This document shows positions 1-6,739 of a stretch of 14,825 nucleotides of DNA, in pieces. Under the pieces are notes generated by a model that worked only from the letters and a program-made list of their open reading frames with translations, had not been told where the DNA came from and made no database searches. The stretch is taken from positions 1 through 14,825 of the forward strand of contig JBGYPO010000004.1 of the NCBI GenBank assembly GCA_041838435.1, given 5' to 3'. The first letter of the stretch is position 1, and the number at the start of each line of letters is the position of its first letter. The DNA comes from Aliicoccus sp041838435. GTDB lineage: Bacteria > Bacillota > Bacilli > Staphylococcales > Salinicoccaceae. The position numbers and the translations under genes are program-made.

Positions 1-489
1 AAACAAAAAATTGAGGTCTTCTATTTGCTTATATTGATGCTGAGACTAAAAATAAATACTTGTAGGAATAGTCTAAACTTTTCTTGAACCTTTCTTAGAT
101 AAAAAAGTGAGTTTTATATAAAAGCGAAATATACGGATAAAACTCAAAAATAAATTTGTAAAGATGCTTATAAGTGACCAAGTGAGTAATAAAATATTTG
201 AAAAAAATAAGGAGTTAAATACATTTATGTTGGTTGTTGTGTTGTTGATAAAACATTAGAACATAAAAAAATGTATGGAGCAAATAGTTTTAGACATCAT
301 TTTTTTACATTCCGAACTTACCATAAACCCCTTAAGAATGCATTATCAATCAGTATACTAACGCAGTATTTGAAAGAATTGGAAAACAAAGAATTTTTTT
401 CCTTACGCAACCTCTTCCCCGTATCAGCGAGCGCTCTCCTTGGCACGCTCTCCACTAATCTACAGCTAACTCCATAAAACCCCCAAAAA
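1..489. other. AT-rich stretch with no convincing gene
   Basis: No coding region here can be supported. A 68-codon open frame at 271-477 lacks a ribosome binding site and has no recognisable domain. An AAGGAG-like site near 209-214 leads only to a short frame that closes within about ten codons. The first 270 bases are very AT-rich. I see no clear rho-independent terminator from a gene further left, so the stretch could be intergenic or decayed coding sequence. Confidence 0.5.
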
Positions 490-518
490 CAGACATCATC
501 ACCATTATCTTATATAAT
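490..518 (+). promoter_or_regulatory. Probable SigA promoter of the M13 peptidase gene
   Basis: A perfect -10 box TATAAT lies at 513-518. A weaker -35 box, CAGACA (4 of 6 consensus bases), lies at 490-495 with the optimal 17-base spacer. Transcription would start near 525, about 20 bases before the start codon at 547. The ribosome binding site is TTGGAGGA around 532-539. Confidence 0.6.
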
Positions 519-546
519 GAAACCATCACTTTTGGAGGATTAACTA

Positions 547-2526
547 ATGATGAATCGATGGACGAAGCAAATTGCTGCGCTTGCACTCACAGTTCCGACA
601 CTTCTACTCTTCACAAGCGAAGAGACGGATGCACAAACATCTCCTGCTGACGATTATTACCGCTACGTAAACGAAGACTGGCTCGACTCAACTAGAATCC
701 CAACTTACGCACCAATTATAGATGATGTATATGAACTGAGCACGACGATCAACACGATGCTATATTATGACGTCGTCGACATGGTAAACGGGGAAATCCC
801 TGTAGACACGCCTGAGATGGAACAATTTCTCGATTTATTCGAAATCGCAAACGATTGGAATATGCGCAATGATTTAGGCAACGACCCAATCCTGCCGTAT
901 TTCGATAATATTCATGCGCTCGAATCAATCGAGGAACTCAATGATGTATTCAGCACGTGGTACACGGAAGGATATCATCTGCCATTTCGTTTCAGCGTGT
1001 TTGAGGACTTTATCGATTCAACCCAATATACAGTGTATTTAGATACGCTATATTTATTCTTACCTGATAAAAACCTATACGGTACCGATGAAGGTGACGT
1101 CATGCTTGAAGTGTTCCGGGATACAAGAACTGAACTTCTGGAGCTATATGGTTATGACGAAGCTGAAGCGACTGAGCTTGTAGATCTGGCGATTGAGATG
1201 GATGAAATTATGGCGCCGTATATGAAATCAGCCGAAGAGATGAGTGAAGCGATTGGCGCTTATAACCCTTATGATTATGAGGATTGGACGGACATGTCGG
1301 AGACGATGGATTTCGATCAAATTTACATTGATATATCCGGGACTGAAATTGATGAGATCATCGTGACATCGCCTGAGTATTTTGAGAATTTTGATATGAT
1401 TTTTAATGATGAAAATCTTGAGCAGTTAAAAGCAAAATTACTTGTGGAACTTGCAGTTTCAAGTGCAGAATATCTGACGCAGGAACATATAGAAACTGAA
1501 ATATTGTTTGAAGATGCGATGTACGGCATTGAGTCGACACGCTACATGGATGGTTGGTATGCATTCTCTTTCACAAGAAACTTATTTGGGGATGCACTGG
1601 GTAAATACTATGGACAAACGTATTTTAGTGAAGAAGACCGCGACCATGTGACAGAGATGGCTGAGAATGTCATCGATGTATATATAGAACGTTTAGAAAA
1701 TAACGATTGGTTGTCTGAAGACACGATTGATCAAGCAATTGTAAAACTCGAGGCGATGGAGTTATACATTGGTTACCCAGACGCTATGCCGGATTACTAC
1801 GATTTTATTACCATCAATCCCGAGCACAATCTGATAGAGTTCATCGTAGAATTTAATGAAGCATATACAGAAAATATGTTCTCAAAATTAGGTGAGACAG
1901 TGGACCGTGATGACTGGGGCGGAATTACAGCCGATATGGTCAATGCGTTCTACAGCGATGACTCAAACGGCATTTACTTCCCGGCTGCAATTCTGCAGTA
2001 TCCGTTTTACTCAGATGAAATGAGTCTCAGCGAACAATACGGCGGCATCGGCGCAGTTATCGGTCATGAGATTTCCCACGCATTTGATACACGTGGTGCT
2101 CAATTTGATCAATACGGCAGTTTATCGAATTGGTGGACGGATGAAGACTATGCAGCATTTGAAGAGCGCTCGGCAGCAATGATTGAACTATTTGAAGATG
2201 CAGAGTACGGTGTATCGACAGTTAATCCAAGAATGACGTTAAATGAGAACATCGCAGATCAAGGCGGATTAAGAGTCGCGCTTGAGGCACTAAAGAAAGA
2301 TGACACAGCAAATTACGAAGAATTTTTTGAATCTTGGGCGCGTGTATGGCGTGAGAAAACAACAGATGAATATTCACGTTACATCAACCTCTCAGCCGTG
2401 CATGCACCGAGTCCGTTACGCGTGAACATTCAGCTTGCGAACATGGATGAATTTTACGAAGCATATGAAATAGAAGAAGACGACGATATGTACATTCCAG
2501 AAGACGAACGCATGGAGATTTGGTAA
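547..2526 (+). CDS. Secreted M13 family zinc endopeptidase (neprilysin/PepO-like)
   Basis: A zinc metallo-endopeptidase of the neprilysin/PepO family (M13), 659 residues, a normal length for bacterial members. An N-terminal hydrophobic segment (about residues 8-23), then acidic residues and Asp-Ala-Gln near 28-30, suggests an exported protein. The HExxH motif is HEISH, residues 507-511 (zinc ligands His507 and His511, catalytic Glu508). The third ligand is Glu567 in ENIAD (567-571). His619 and Arg625 in the HAPSPLRV segment match the transition-state His and substrate-binding Arg of neprilysin. A substrate-binding VNAFY segment lies near 463. The C-terminal EIW corresponds to the family's conserved tryptophan end. 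Active-site residues look complete, so an active peptidase acting outside the membrane on small peptides is likely. The protein is unusually rich in Asp and Glu. The serine hydrolase gene follows after 44 bases with no terminator, so the two are probably co-transcribed. Tandem ATG codons (547, 550) leave the start uncertain by one codon. Confidence 0.93.
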   Translation: MMNRWTKQIAALALTVPTLLLFTSEETDAQTSPADDYYRYVNEDWLDSTRIPTYAPIIDDVYELSTTINTMLYYDVVDMVNGEIPVDTPEMEQFLDLFEIANDWNMRNDLGNDPILPYFDNIHALESIEELNDVFSTWYTEGYHLPFRFSVFEDFIDSTQYTVYLDTLYLFLPDKNLYGTDEGDVMLEVFRDTRTELLELYGYDEAEATELVDLAIEMDEIMAPYMKSAEEMSEAIGAYNPYDYEDWTDMSETMDFDQIYIDISGTEIDEIIVTSPEYFENFDMIFNDENLEQLKAKLLVELAVSSAEYLTQEHIETEILFEDAMYGIESTRYMDGWYAFSFTRNLFGDALGKYYGQTYFSEEDRDHVTEMAENVIDVYIERLENNDWLSEDTIDQAIVKLEAMELYIGYPDAMPDYYDFITINPEHNLIEFIVEFNEAYTENMFSKLGETVDRDDWGGITADMVNAFYSDDSNGIYFPAAILQYPFYSDEMSLSEQYGGIGAVIGHEISHAFDTRGAQFDQYGSLSNWWTDEDYAAFEERSAAMIELFEDAEYGVSTVNPRMTLNENIADQGGLRVALEALKKDDTANYEEFFESWARVWREKTTDEYSRYINLSAVHAPSPLRVNIQLANMDEFYEAYEIEEDDDMYIPEDERMEIW

Positions 2527-2570
2527 TCTCGTGCGTACCCAAATAAAAAGCAACGGAGGCAGCTATATAC

Positions 2571-3638
2571 ATGCAAAAATTAACTTTTTCCATTGTAGCA
2601 GTAGTCGCCATCAGTATAATGCTTATCACGGAAGTATCGGCAGATGTTGAAACTTATAAAAATAGATATGTCGACATGACATTAAAAAGTTATGACGATG
2701 CTGTCATTACGATTGGTATTATAGAAAATGGCGAACAGTCATATTACGTATATACAAATGACAGTCAGGAAGAAGACGGGGAAGTTTATCAGTATGAAAT
2801 TGGTTCAATTACGAAAACATTCACCGGTATGTTAGCGGCACGTGCGATTTTAGACGATAAAATGACGCTCGACGACACGATAGATGAACATTTAGAAATT
2901 GATACCGACGATGATTTTCCGACCGTCGAACAATTGTTGACACATACATCAGGCTACGCGCGGATGTATGCGGGACGAACGGATTCGGGTAATAGAAACA
3001 ATCCATTTAGCGGTATTTCAAGAACGGAATTACGCGAACAAGCAGAGCGATTTGTCTCAGATCGTACGATGTATAACTATTCTAACTTTGGTTCAGCATT
3101 GCTCGGACTTGTTATAGAAGAGGTTGAAGGCGAAACGTATGAAGATTTAGTCAGAGAATTGTTTGACGAATTTGATATGACATCATCAGAAGTCTATTCA
3201 GAATCTGAAATATTAGATATTGAAGAAAACTGGACATGGACTGGTGACGACGCCTACATTCCGGTGGGTGCAATCATTTCTGATGTGAATGATATGTTGA
3301 ATTATCTAGCCATCAATATTGAAAGTGAGAACGAAGTGGTGGAATTGTCCCACACGAAGCTCGAGTCGATTGACCGCGAACCGGTGCGCATGCGTGACTT
3401 GGCTATTAACTTTGACGCGATAGGTTATAAGTGGCGTATCGACGAACAAAATGATATTTACTACCATTCAGGACAAACATCTGACTATGGGAGTTACCTT
3501 GCATTTAACAAGGAAGAAGAAGTCGGTGTAATTGTCATGATAAACACCCCGCCGGCGCGTGAACCGAGTTTACCTGTGTTAATCGGGACGAATATTATGC
3601 AAGATCTCTTAGATATAGAAGTTGATGATGAGTCATAA
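2571..3638 (+). CDS. Exported serine hydrolase, beta-lactamase/PBP-like family
   Basis: A 355-residue serine hydrolase of the class C beta-lactamase/low-molecular-weight penicillin-binding-protein fold (Beta-lactamase family; related groups include FmtA and PbpE-like esterases). A signal peptide covers about residues 1-24 and ends near Val-Ser-Ala. The three active-site motifs are in order: SITK at 79-82 (nucleophile Ser79, Lys82), YSN at 170-172, and HSG at 299-301 in the place of the KTG motif. HSG is usual in this group. The length suits a single catalytic domain. The substrate cannot be told from sequence: peptidoglycan stem peptides, D-amino-acid esters of teichoic acid, or other esters are possible. 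The ribosome binding site GGAGG is at 2555-2559. The gene follows the M13 peptidase and probably shares its promoter. No terminator is visible before the rpsF promoter, so some read-through into rpsF is possible. Confidence 0.9.
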   Translation: MQKLTFSIVAVVAISIMLITEVSADVETYKNRYVDMTLKSYDDAVITIGIIENGEQSYYVYTNDSQEEDGEVYQYEIGSITKTFTGMLAARAILDDKMTLDDTIDEHLEIDTDDDFPTVEQLLTHTSGYARMYAGRTDSGNRNNPFSGISRTELREQAERFVSDRTMYNYSNFGSALLGLVIEEVEGETYEDLVRELFDEFDMTSSEVYSESEILDIEENWTWTGDDAYIPVGAIISDVNDMLNYLAINIESENEVVELSHTKLESIDREPVRMRDLAINFDAIGYKWRIDEQNDIYYHSGQTSDYGSYLAFNKEEEVGVIVMINTPPAREPSLPVLIGTNIMQDLLDIEVDDES

Positions 3639-3670
3639 TAATTCATCAGTGAATAAAATATAATAAATAA

Positions 3671-3699
3671 TTGATATGAACAGTTAAAACTGATATAAT
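3671..3699 (+). promoter_or_regulatory. Strong extended -10 promoter of rpsF-ssb
   Basis: The -35 box TTGATA is at 3671-3676, the -10 box TATAAT at 3694-3699, with a 17-base spacer. The TG of an extended -10 lies directly upstream (3691-3692). The spacer contains a short inverted repeat, CAGTT-AA-AACTG (3681-3692). The start point would be near 3706, giving a leader of about 70 bases. Confidence 0.8.
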
Positions 3700-3724
3700 A
3701 TTTGATTGTGAGTAATGAAAATTA

Positions 3725-3768
3725 TTCCTTGCTCGTTGACATCAATGAGCCGCAAAGACCATAAGGAG
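3725..3768 (+). promoter_or_regulatory. Candidate S6:S18-responsive leader of rpsF
   Basis: The rpsF leader can fold into a two-part structure. An outer helix pairs TTCCTT (3725-3730) with AAGGAG (3763-3768), which is the Shine-Dalgarno of rpsF. Inside it an 8-bp hairpin pairs GCTCGTTG (3731-3738) with CAATGAGC (3743-3750) around a 4-base loop, with one G-U pair. The bases CCG (3750-3752) begin the unpaired 3' segment. An outer helix, an inner hairpin and a CCG-containing bulge is the architecture described for the S6:S18 autoregulatory leader of rpsF operons, where CCG mimics the 16S rRNA site. The match is by eye. Binding by S6:S18 would be expected to stabilise the fold and reduce translation. 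Confidence 0.6.
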
Positions 3769-3777
3769 GTGTAGATA

Positions 3778-4086
3778 ATGCGTGCATATGAAATTTTATA
3801 TGTAATCCGTCCAGATATCGAGGAAGACGCGAAAAAAGCGTTAGTAGAACGTTTTGATTCAGTCTTAACTGATAACGGCGGTGAAATCGTCGAATCTAAA
3901 GAGTGGGGTAAACGTCGTCTTCAATACGAAATCAATGATTTCAAAGATGGCTTCTATCAAATCATCACAGTTAAAGCTGATGAAACTGCTACTTCAGAAT
4001 TCGATCGACTTGCTAAAATCAGCGACGATATCATTCGTCATATCGTTGTTCGTGATGAGCAATTTGAAGCGAAAGAAAACAAATAA
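3778..4086 (+). CDS. rpsF: 30S ribosomal protein S6
   Basis: Ribosomal protein S6, 102 residues, close to the usual 95-100 of Firmicutes. It starts with the family's MRxYEILYVIRPD segment and carries the conserved WGKRRLQYEI and DGFYQI stretches; the C-terminal tail is charged. S6 binds the central domain of 16S rRNA in the small-subunit platform as a heterodimer with S18. The ribosome binding site AAGGAGGTG at 3763-3771 is very strong but can be paired in the leader. ssb follows after 22 bases. In most Firmicutes rpsR comes after ssb; here it does not. Confidence 0.97.
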   Translation: MRAYEILYVIRPDIEEDAKKALVERFDSVLTDNGGEIVESKEWGKRRLQYEINDFKDGFYQIITVKADETATSEFDRLAKISDDIIRHIVVRDEQFEAKENK

Positions 4087-4108
4087 TTAACAAACAGGAG
4101 TTGTTTGC

Positions 4109-4651
4109 ATGCTAAACCGTGTCGTTCTTGTTGGTCGTTTAACAAGAGATCCTGAACTAAGAGTCAGTCAAAGTAACATACCTGTTGGTACGTTTAATCT
4201 AGCGGTTAACCGTCCATTTACAAACCAGCAAGGTGAACGTGGTGCAGATTTTATAAATTGTGTTGTGTTCAGGAAACAAGCTGAAAATGTAAGCCAGTAT
4301 TTATCTAAAGGTAGTTTGGTTGGCGTCGATGGACGCTTACAATCACGTAGCTACGAAAATAAAGAAGGCCGTACAATATATGTTACTGAAGTCGTATGCG
4401 ATAGCGTTCAATTCCTAGAGCCAAAGAACAGTGGAAATCGTCAAGAGAACAACTCAAGCATTGCTGACGGTTACGCAAATGCGTATGGAGGCGGCGGCCA
4501 GCAAACAGGCAATCGTCAACCCGCGCAAAACAACTATCAATCATCACAAGCGAATCAATCAAAAGATCGTGCGAGTACGAGAGACGACAATCCTTTCTCA
4601 AACTCAGATAACGGTCCAGTAGATATTTCAGATGATGATTTACCATTCTAA
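4109..4651 (+). CDS. ssb: Single-stranded DNA-binding protein
   Basis: The essential SSB of replication, recombination and repair, 180 residues. Residues 1 to about 107 form the OB fold, starting MLNRVVLVGRLTRDPELR, with the conserved FNLAVNRPF and INCVVFRKQAENV segments. A flexible linker rich in Gly, Gln, Asn and Ser follows (about 110-168). The protein ends in the acidic tip DISDDDLPF, which docks partner proteins such as PriA, RecO and the polymerase. The ribosome binding site AGGAG sits at about 4096-4100, 8 bases before the ATG. It is co-transcribed with rpsF and followed by a strong terminator, so here it is the last gene of the operon. Confidence 0.97.
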   Translation: MLNRVVLVGRLTRDPELRVSQSNIPVGTFNLAVNRPFTNQQGERGADFINCVVFRKQAENVSQYLSKGSLVGVDGRLQSRSYENKEGRTIYVTEVVCDSVQFLEPKNSGNRQENNSSIADGYANAYGGGGQQTGNRQPAQNNYQSSQANQSKDRASTRDDNPFSNSDNGPVDISDDDLPF

Positions 4652-4700
4652 TTAACTCTTATTCGAGGCTTAGAGTGTGAGTTTGTGTGAAATTATGTGC

Positions 4701-4744
4701 AACACCACGAGCGTATGTGTGAACGCTTGTGGTGTTTTTATTTT
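4701..4744 (+). terminator. Rho-independent terminator of rpsF-ssb
   Basis: Thirteen-base arms AACACCACGAGCG (4701-4713) and CGCTTGTGGTGTT (4724-4736) pair fully, with one G-U pair, around a 10-base loop. The T-rich tail begins inside the right arm and runs to 4744. It closes the operon 50 bases after ssb, where rpsR would be expected. Confidence 0.92.
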
Positions 4745-4797
4745 GTTCAATTTTCGCTACAACACGATGATATTAGATGCAGTTGCAGCGACCCTAC

Positions 4798-4824
4798 AAA
4801 AAAAGAGCCACAAATGGGCTCTTT
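4798..4824 (-). terminator. Terminator of the leftward dehydratase gene, probably bidirectional
   Basis: Arms AAAGAGCC (4802-4809) and GGCTCTTT (4817-4824) form a perfect 8-bp stem with a 7-base loop. Read on the minus strand, the stem is followed by a run of T (complement of 4798-4804), just past the stop codon of the dehydratase gene. The plus-strand reading is also followed by a T-rich stretch, so it could back up the rpsF-ssb terminator. Confidence 0.85.
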
Positions 4825-4830
4825 ATCTTT

Positions 4831-5109
4831 TTATAAAACTTTGTACAATCGATCAGTTGCTTTCGCTCCTGCAATATCTTTATCTGTGAGCGCGTTTTCG
4901 GAATAGGACTTCCAACCGACGGTAACCTCTTTGTAACCGATGCGGATTTCAGGGTGATGAATTACTGCTTCTGAGTATACGCTGATTTTTTCAGCAAATC
5001 GTACACCATCCAAGTGGCTGTCGAAATTATACTTCTTTACGATTAAATCTTCGTTTTTCAGTACCCAGTCCTTGTCCACTAACTTTTTCACTTGTTCTGT
5101 GACATCCAT
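4831..5109 (-). CDS. Pterin-4a-carbinolamine dehydratase (4a-hydroxytetrahydrobiopterin dehydratase)
   Basis: A 92-residue protein of the PCD/DCoH family, a normal length. The family dehydrates 4a-hydroxytetrahydropterin to quinonoid dihydropterin, recycling the cofactor of aromatic amino-acid hydroxylases. The motif Glu47-x3-His51-His52-Pro53, then Tyr59 and Asp78, fits the family signature. The third position, normally His or Trp in a T-H/T-W pair, is Tyr69 (Ser68-Tyr69), so the active site is a variant and activity may be lower or the role different. Family members are common in bacteria without a known hydroxylase, and none lies nearby. The ribosome binding site on the minus strand is AGGAGG, within 5113-5120. 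The gene lies 17 bases after the small membrane protein gene and is probably co-transcribed with it. Confidence 0.9.
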   Translation of the reverse strand: MDVTEQVKKLVDKDWVLKNEDLIVKKYNFDSHLDGVRFAEKISVYSEAVIHHPEIRIGYKEVTVGWKSYSENALTDKDIAGAKATDRLYKVL

Positions 5110-5126
5110 TATTAGCCTCCTAGTAA

Positions 5127-5372
5127 TTAATACTCATCTACATCAGTAGAGTTCAGGTATTTCTCAATCATTTTTCTTACTATACCCGAAACATATAAAT
5201 ATATAGCTAAAATTGTTGTGGATGCGAGCCCGGCAATCAGACCATGTATTGTTGCTGTACGTGTGTCTTCATAGAATATCCAAAGTCCCCAGCCATACAG
5301 GAAACCGAAGATTATACCAGTCGTCACCACAAGCAATAAGGAAATTAGAAAGATTTTTAAACGTTTATTCAT
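5127..5372 (-). CDS. Small two-helix membrane protein, unknown function
   Basis: An 81-residue protein beginning MNKRLKIFLI. Two hydrophobic segments, about residues 7-32 and 42-64, are joined by a short polar loop (YEDTRTAT). A charged tail ends in Asp-Val-Asp-Glu-Tyr. By the positive-inside rule, both ends face the cytoplasm. The frame is open upstream to 5465, but start 5372 is preferred: a GAGGTG site lies 7-8 bases upstream on the minus strand and a promoter lies within the would-be extension. I do not recognise a family. It is probably the first gene of a two-gene leftward unit with the dehydratase. Confidence 0.7.
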   Translation of the reverse strand: MNKRLKIFLISLLLVVTTGIIFGFLYGWGLWIFYEDTRTATIHGLIAGLASTTILAIYLYVSGIVRKMIEKYLNSTDVDEY

Positions 5373-5400
5373 CTTTAACACCTCTGTATTTACTACTAAA

Positions 5401-5429
5401 ATCCTATCATGAACACGTTTAGAGAACAA
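5401..5429 (-). promoter_or_regulatory. Probable promoter of the leftward membrane protein-dehydratase unit
   Basis: On the minus strand, -35 TTGTTC (complement of 5424-5429) and -10 TAGGAT (complement of 5401-5406) are separated by 17 bases. TGA directly before the -10 makes an extended -10. Transcription would start near 5394, about 22 bases before the start codon at 5372. The hexamers are imperfect. Confidence 0.45.
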
Positions 5430-5467
5430 CGTCAGACAATAGAATGTTAAAAATTGGACAAACATGG

Positions 5468-5487
5468 AAGTGACATAATTGTCACTT
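5468..5487. promoter_or_regulatory. Perfect 8-bp inverted repeat, operator-like
   Basis: AAGTGACA and TGTCACTT face each other across TAAT in the space between divergent genes (the leftward membrane protein gene and ugtP). The size and symmetry suit a dimeric repressor or activator. I cannot match it to a known staphylococcal operator. No T-run follows, so it is not a terminator. Confidence 0.5.
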
Positions 5488-5526
5488 TAAGATTGTAAAA
5501 TGTTCGTTAATTATAGCGATATTTTT

Positions 5527-5555
5527 TTCATTTCATTATATGATGTAATTATAAA
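5527..5555 (+). promoter_or_regulatory. Possible promoter of ugtP-ltaA
   Basis: TTCATT (5527-5532) and TATAAA (5550-5555) are spaced by 17 bases and lie about 50 bases before the ugtP start. The region is very AT-rich and other hexamers fit nearly as well, including TATGAT at 5539-5544 and TTGACT at 5562-5567, so the exact promoter is uncertain. Confidence 0.3.
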
Positions 5556-5607
5556 TAGTTTTTGACTGAATAAAAATACTCACATCATGTATAGAGGGGA
5601 TTATATC

Positions 5608-6732
5608 GTGGCTAAAAAGAAAATATTAATCATTACAGGGTCATTTGGTAACGGTCATATAAAAGTGACGAATAATGTTGTAGAAGAGTTATCGAATTAT
5701 AACGTCGATATTCTTGTTCATGATTTATTTCTCGAGGCACATCCGAAGCTTACAAAAGTAGCTCAAGCCTGGTATATCAATAGTTTTACATATTTTCGAC
5801 CAGCGTATGCCATGTTCTATTATAACCAGCCAACGAAAGTAGAACGATGCTTCTATAATAGATATGGGCTTAAGCGTCTGGTGTATTTAATCGATAAACA
5901 CCAGCCGGATATGATTCTCTCAACGTTTCCGACACCGGTGTTAAGACATATTAAACGTTTCATTAAGCATGATGTAAAAATACATACGATTATAACAGAT
6001 TATCGTTTTCATAAGAATTGGTTAATTAAAAAATCTGATTACTACTATGTCGGCTCTGAAAAATTGAAACAGGAACTTATTAATCACGAGAGTCATCCAG
6101 AAAATATCAGCATTACAGGTATTCCTGTCGAACGTAAATTCAGTAAGCATGTGAATCGTTCTATATTTTTAAGGCGCCATCAATTAAATCCAAATAAAAA
6201 AACAATTATGATTGCAACCGGTGCATTTGGAGTTTTAAAAGGATTCCAAAAAACTATCTCTGAAATATTAAATAAGAAAAATATTCAAATCGTTGTGATT
6301 TGCGGTAATAATGCTGCGTTAAAAACAAAGTTGGAACATGCCTTCCATGATAATCCATCAGTCTGCATTATTGGATATACAAACGAAATGAGTGAATGGA
6401 TGGCAGTATCCGACATACTCATTACAAAGCCTGGCGGCATCACAATTACAGAAGGGCTCACACGCAATATACCAATGGTGTTATACAACCCGGCACCCGG
6501 TCAGGAAAAAGAAAATGCTTTGCTTTTTGAAGCAAATAATCTGGCACAGATTGCAGATACGAAAGAAGAATTATTAGAGATTGTTGAATCAATGATATCA
6601 AATGTATTTTTACGCAAACGCATGATTCGTAAAATGAAAGAGTTCGAGAAACCACGTGCGACAGAAGACATAGTGAAGCACATTGTCAAATCACTGGATG
6701 TTAAACATTCTGTAATGCGGATTAATTCATAG
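5608..6732 (+). CDS. ugtP: Processive diacylglycerol beta-glucosyltransferase
   Basis: UgtP (YpfP) moves glucose from UDP-glucose to diacylglycerol, usually twice, making diglucosyl-diacylglycerol. That product is the membrane anchor of lipoteichoic acid and a free glycolipid. The protein is a GT28/MGDG-synthase-type GT-B glycosyltransferase of 374 residues (S. aureus about 391), acting at the inner face of the membrane. The N-terminal loop ITGSFGNGH (residues 9-17) and HDLFLEAHP (38-46) are hallmarks. The C-terminal nucleotide-sugar site includes TKPGGITITEG (273-283) and NPAPGQE (294-300). The GTG at 5608 is chosen as start: GAGGGG at 5594-5599 lies 8 bases upstream, and the protein then begins MAKKKILIITGSFG as in relatives. 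An in-frame ATG at 5587 has no ribosome site and overlaps this one. ltaA follows after 7 bases. Confidence 0.95.
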   Translation: MAKKKILIITGSFGNGHIKVTNNVVEELSNYNVDILVHDLFLEAHPKLTKVAQAWYINSFTYFRPAYAMFYYNQPTKVERCFYNRYGLKRLVYLIDKHQPDMILSTFPTPVLRHIKRFIKHDVKIHTIITDYRFHKNWLIKKSDYYYVGSEKLKQELINHESHPENISITGIPVERKFSKHVNRSIFLRRHQLNPNKKTIMIATGAFGVLKGFQKTISEILNKKNIQIVVICGNNAALKTKLEHAFHDNPSVCIIGYTNEMSEWMAVSDILITKPGGITITEGLTRNIPMVLYNPAPGQEKENALLFEANNLAQIADTKEELLEIVESMISNVFLRKRMIRKMKEFEKPRATEDIVKHIVKSLDVKHSVMRINS

Positions 6733-6739
6733 GTATACA

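Noticed and set aside
271..477. A 68-codon open frame in the left intergenic stretch
   Set aside because: No ribosome site, no recognisable domain, and composition like non-coding sequence; it ends just before the M13 gene promoter.
3639..3670. Possible terminator after the serine hydrolase (ATTCA-TCAG-TGAAT)
   Set aside because: Only a 5-bp AT-rich stem without a proper T-run; too weak to call.
4677..4889. Small frames after ssb considered as a missing rpsR
   Set aside because: They overlap two terminators and show none of the S18 basic motifs.
5373..5465. N-terminal extension of the small membrane protein
   Set aside because: The ribosome site and promoter both lie within it, supporting the start at 5372.
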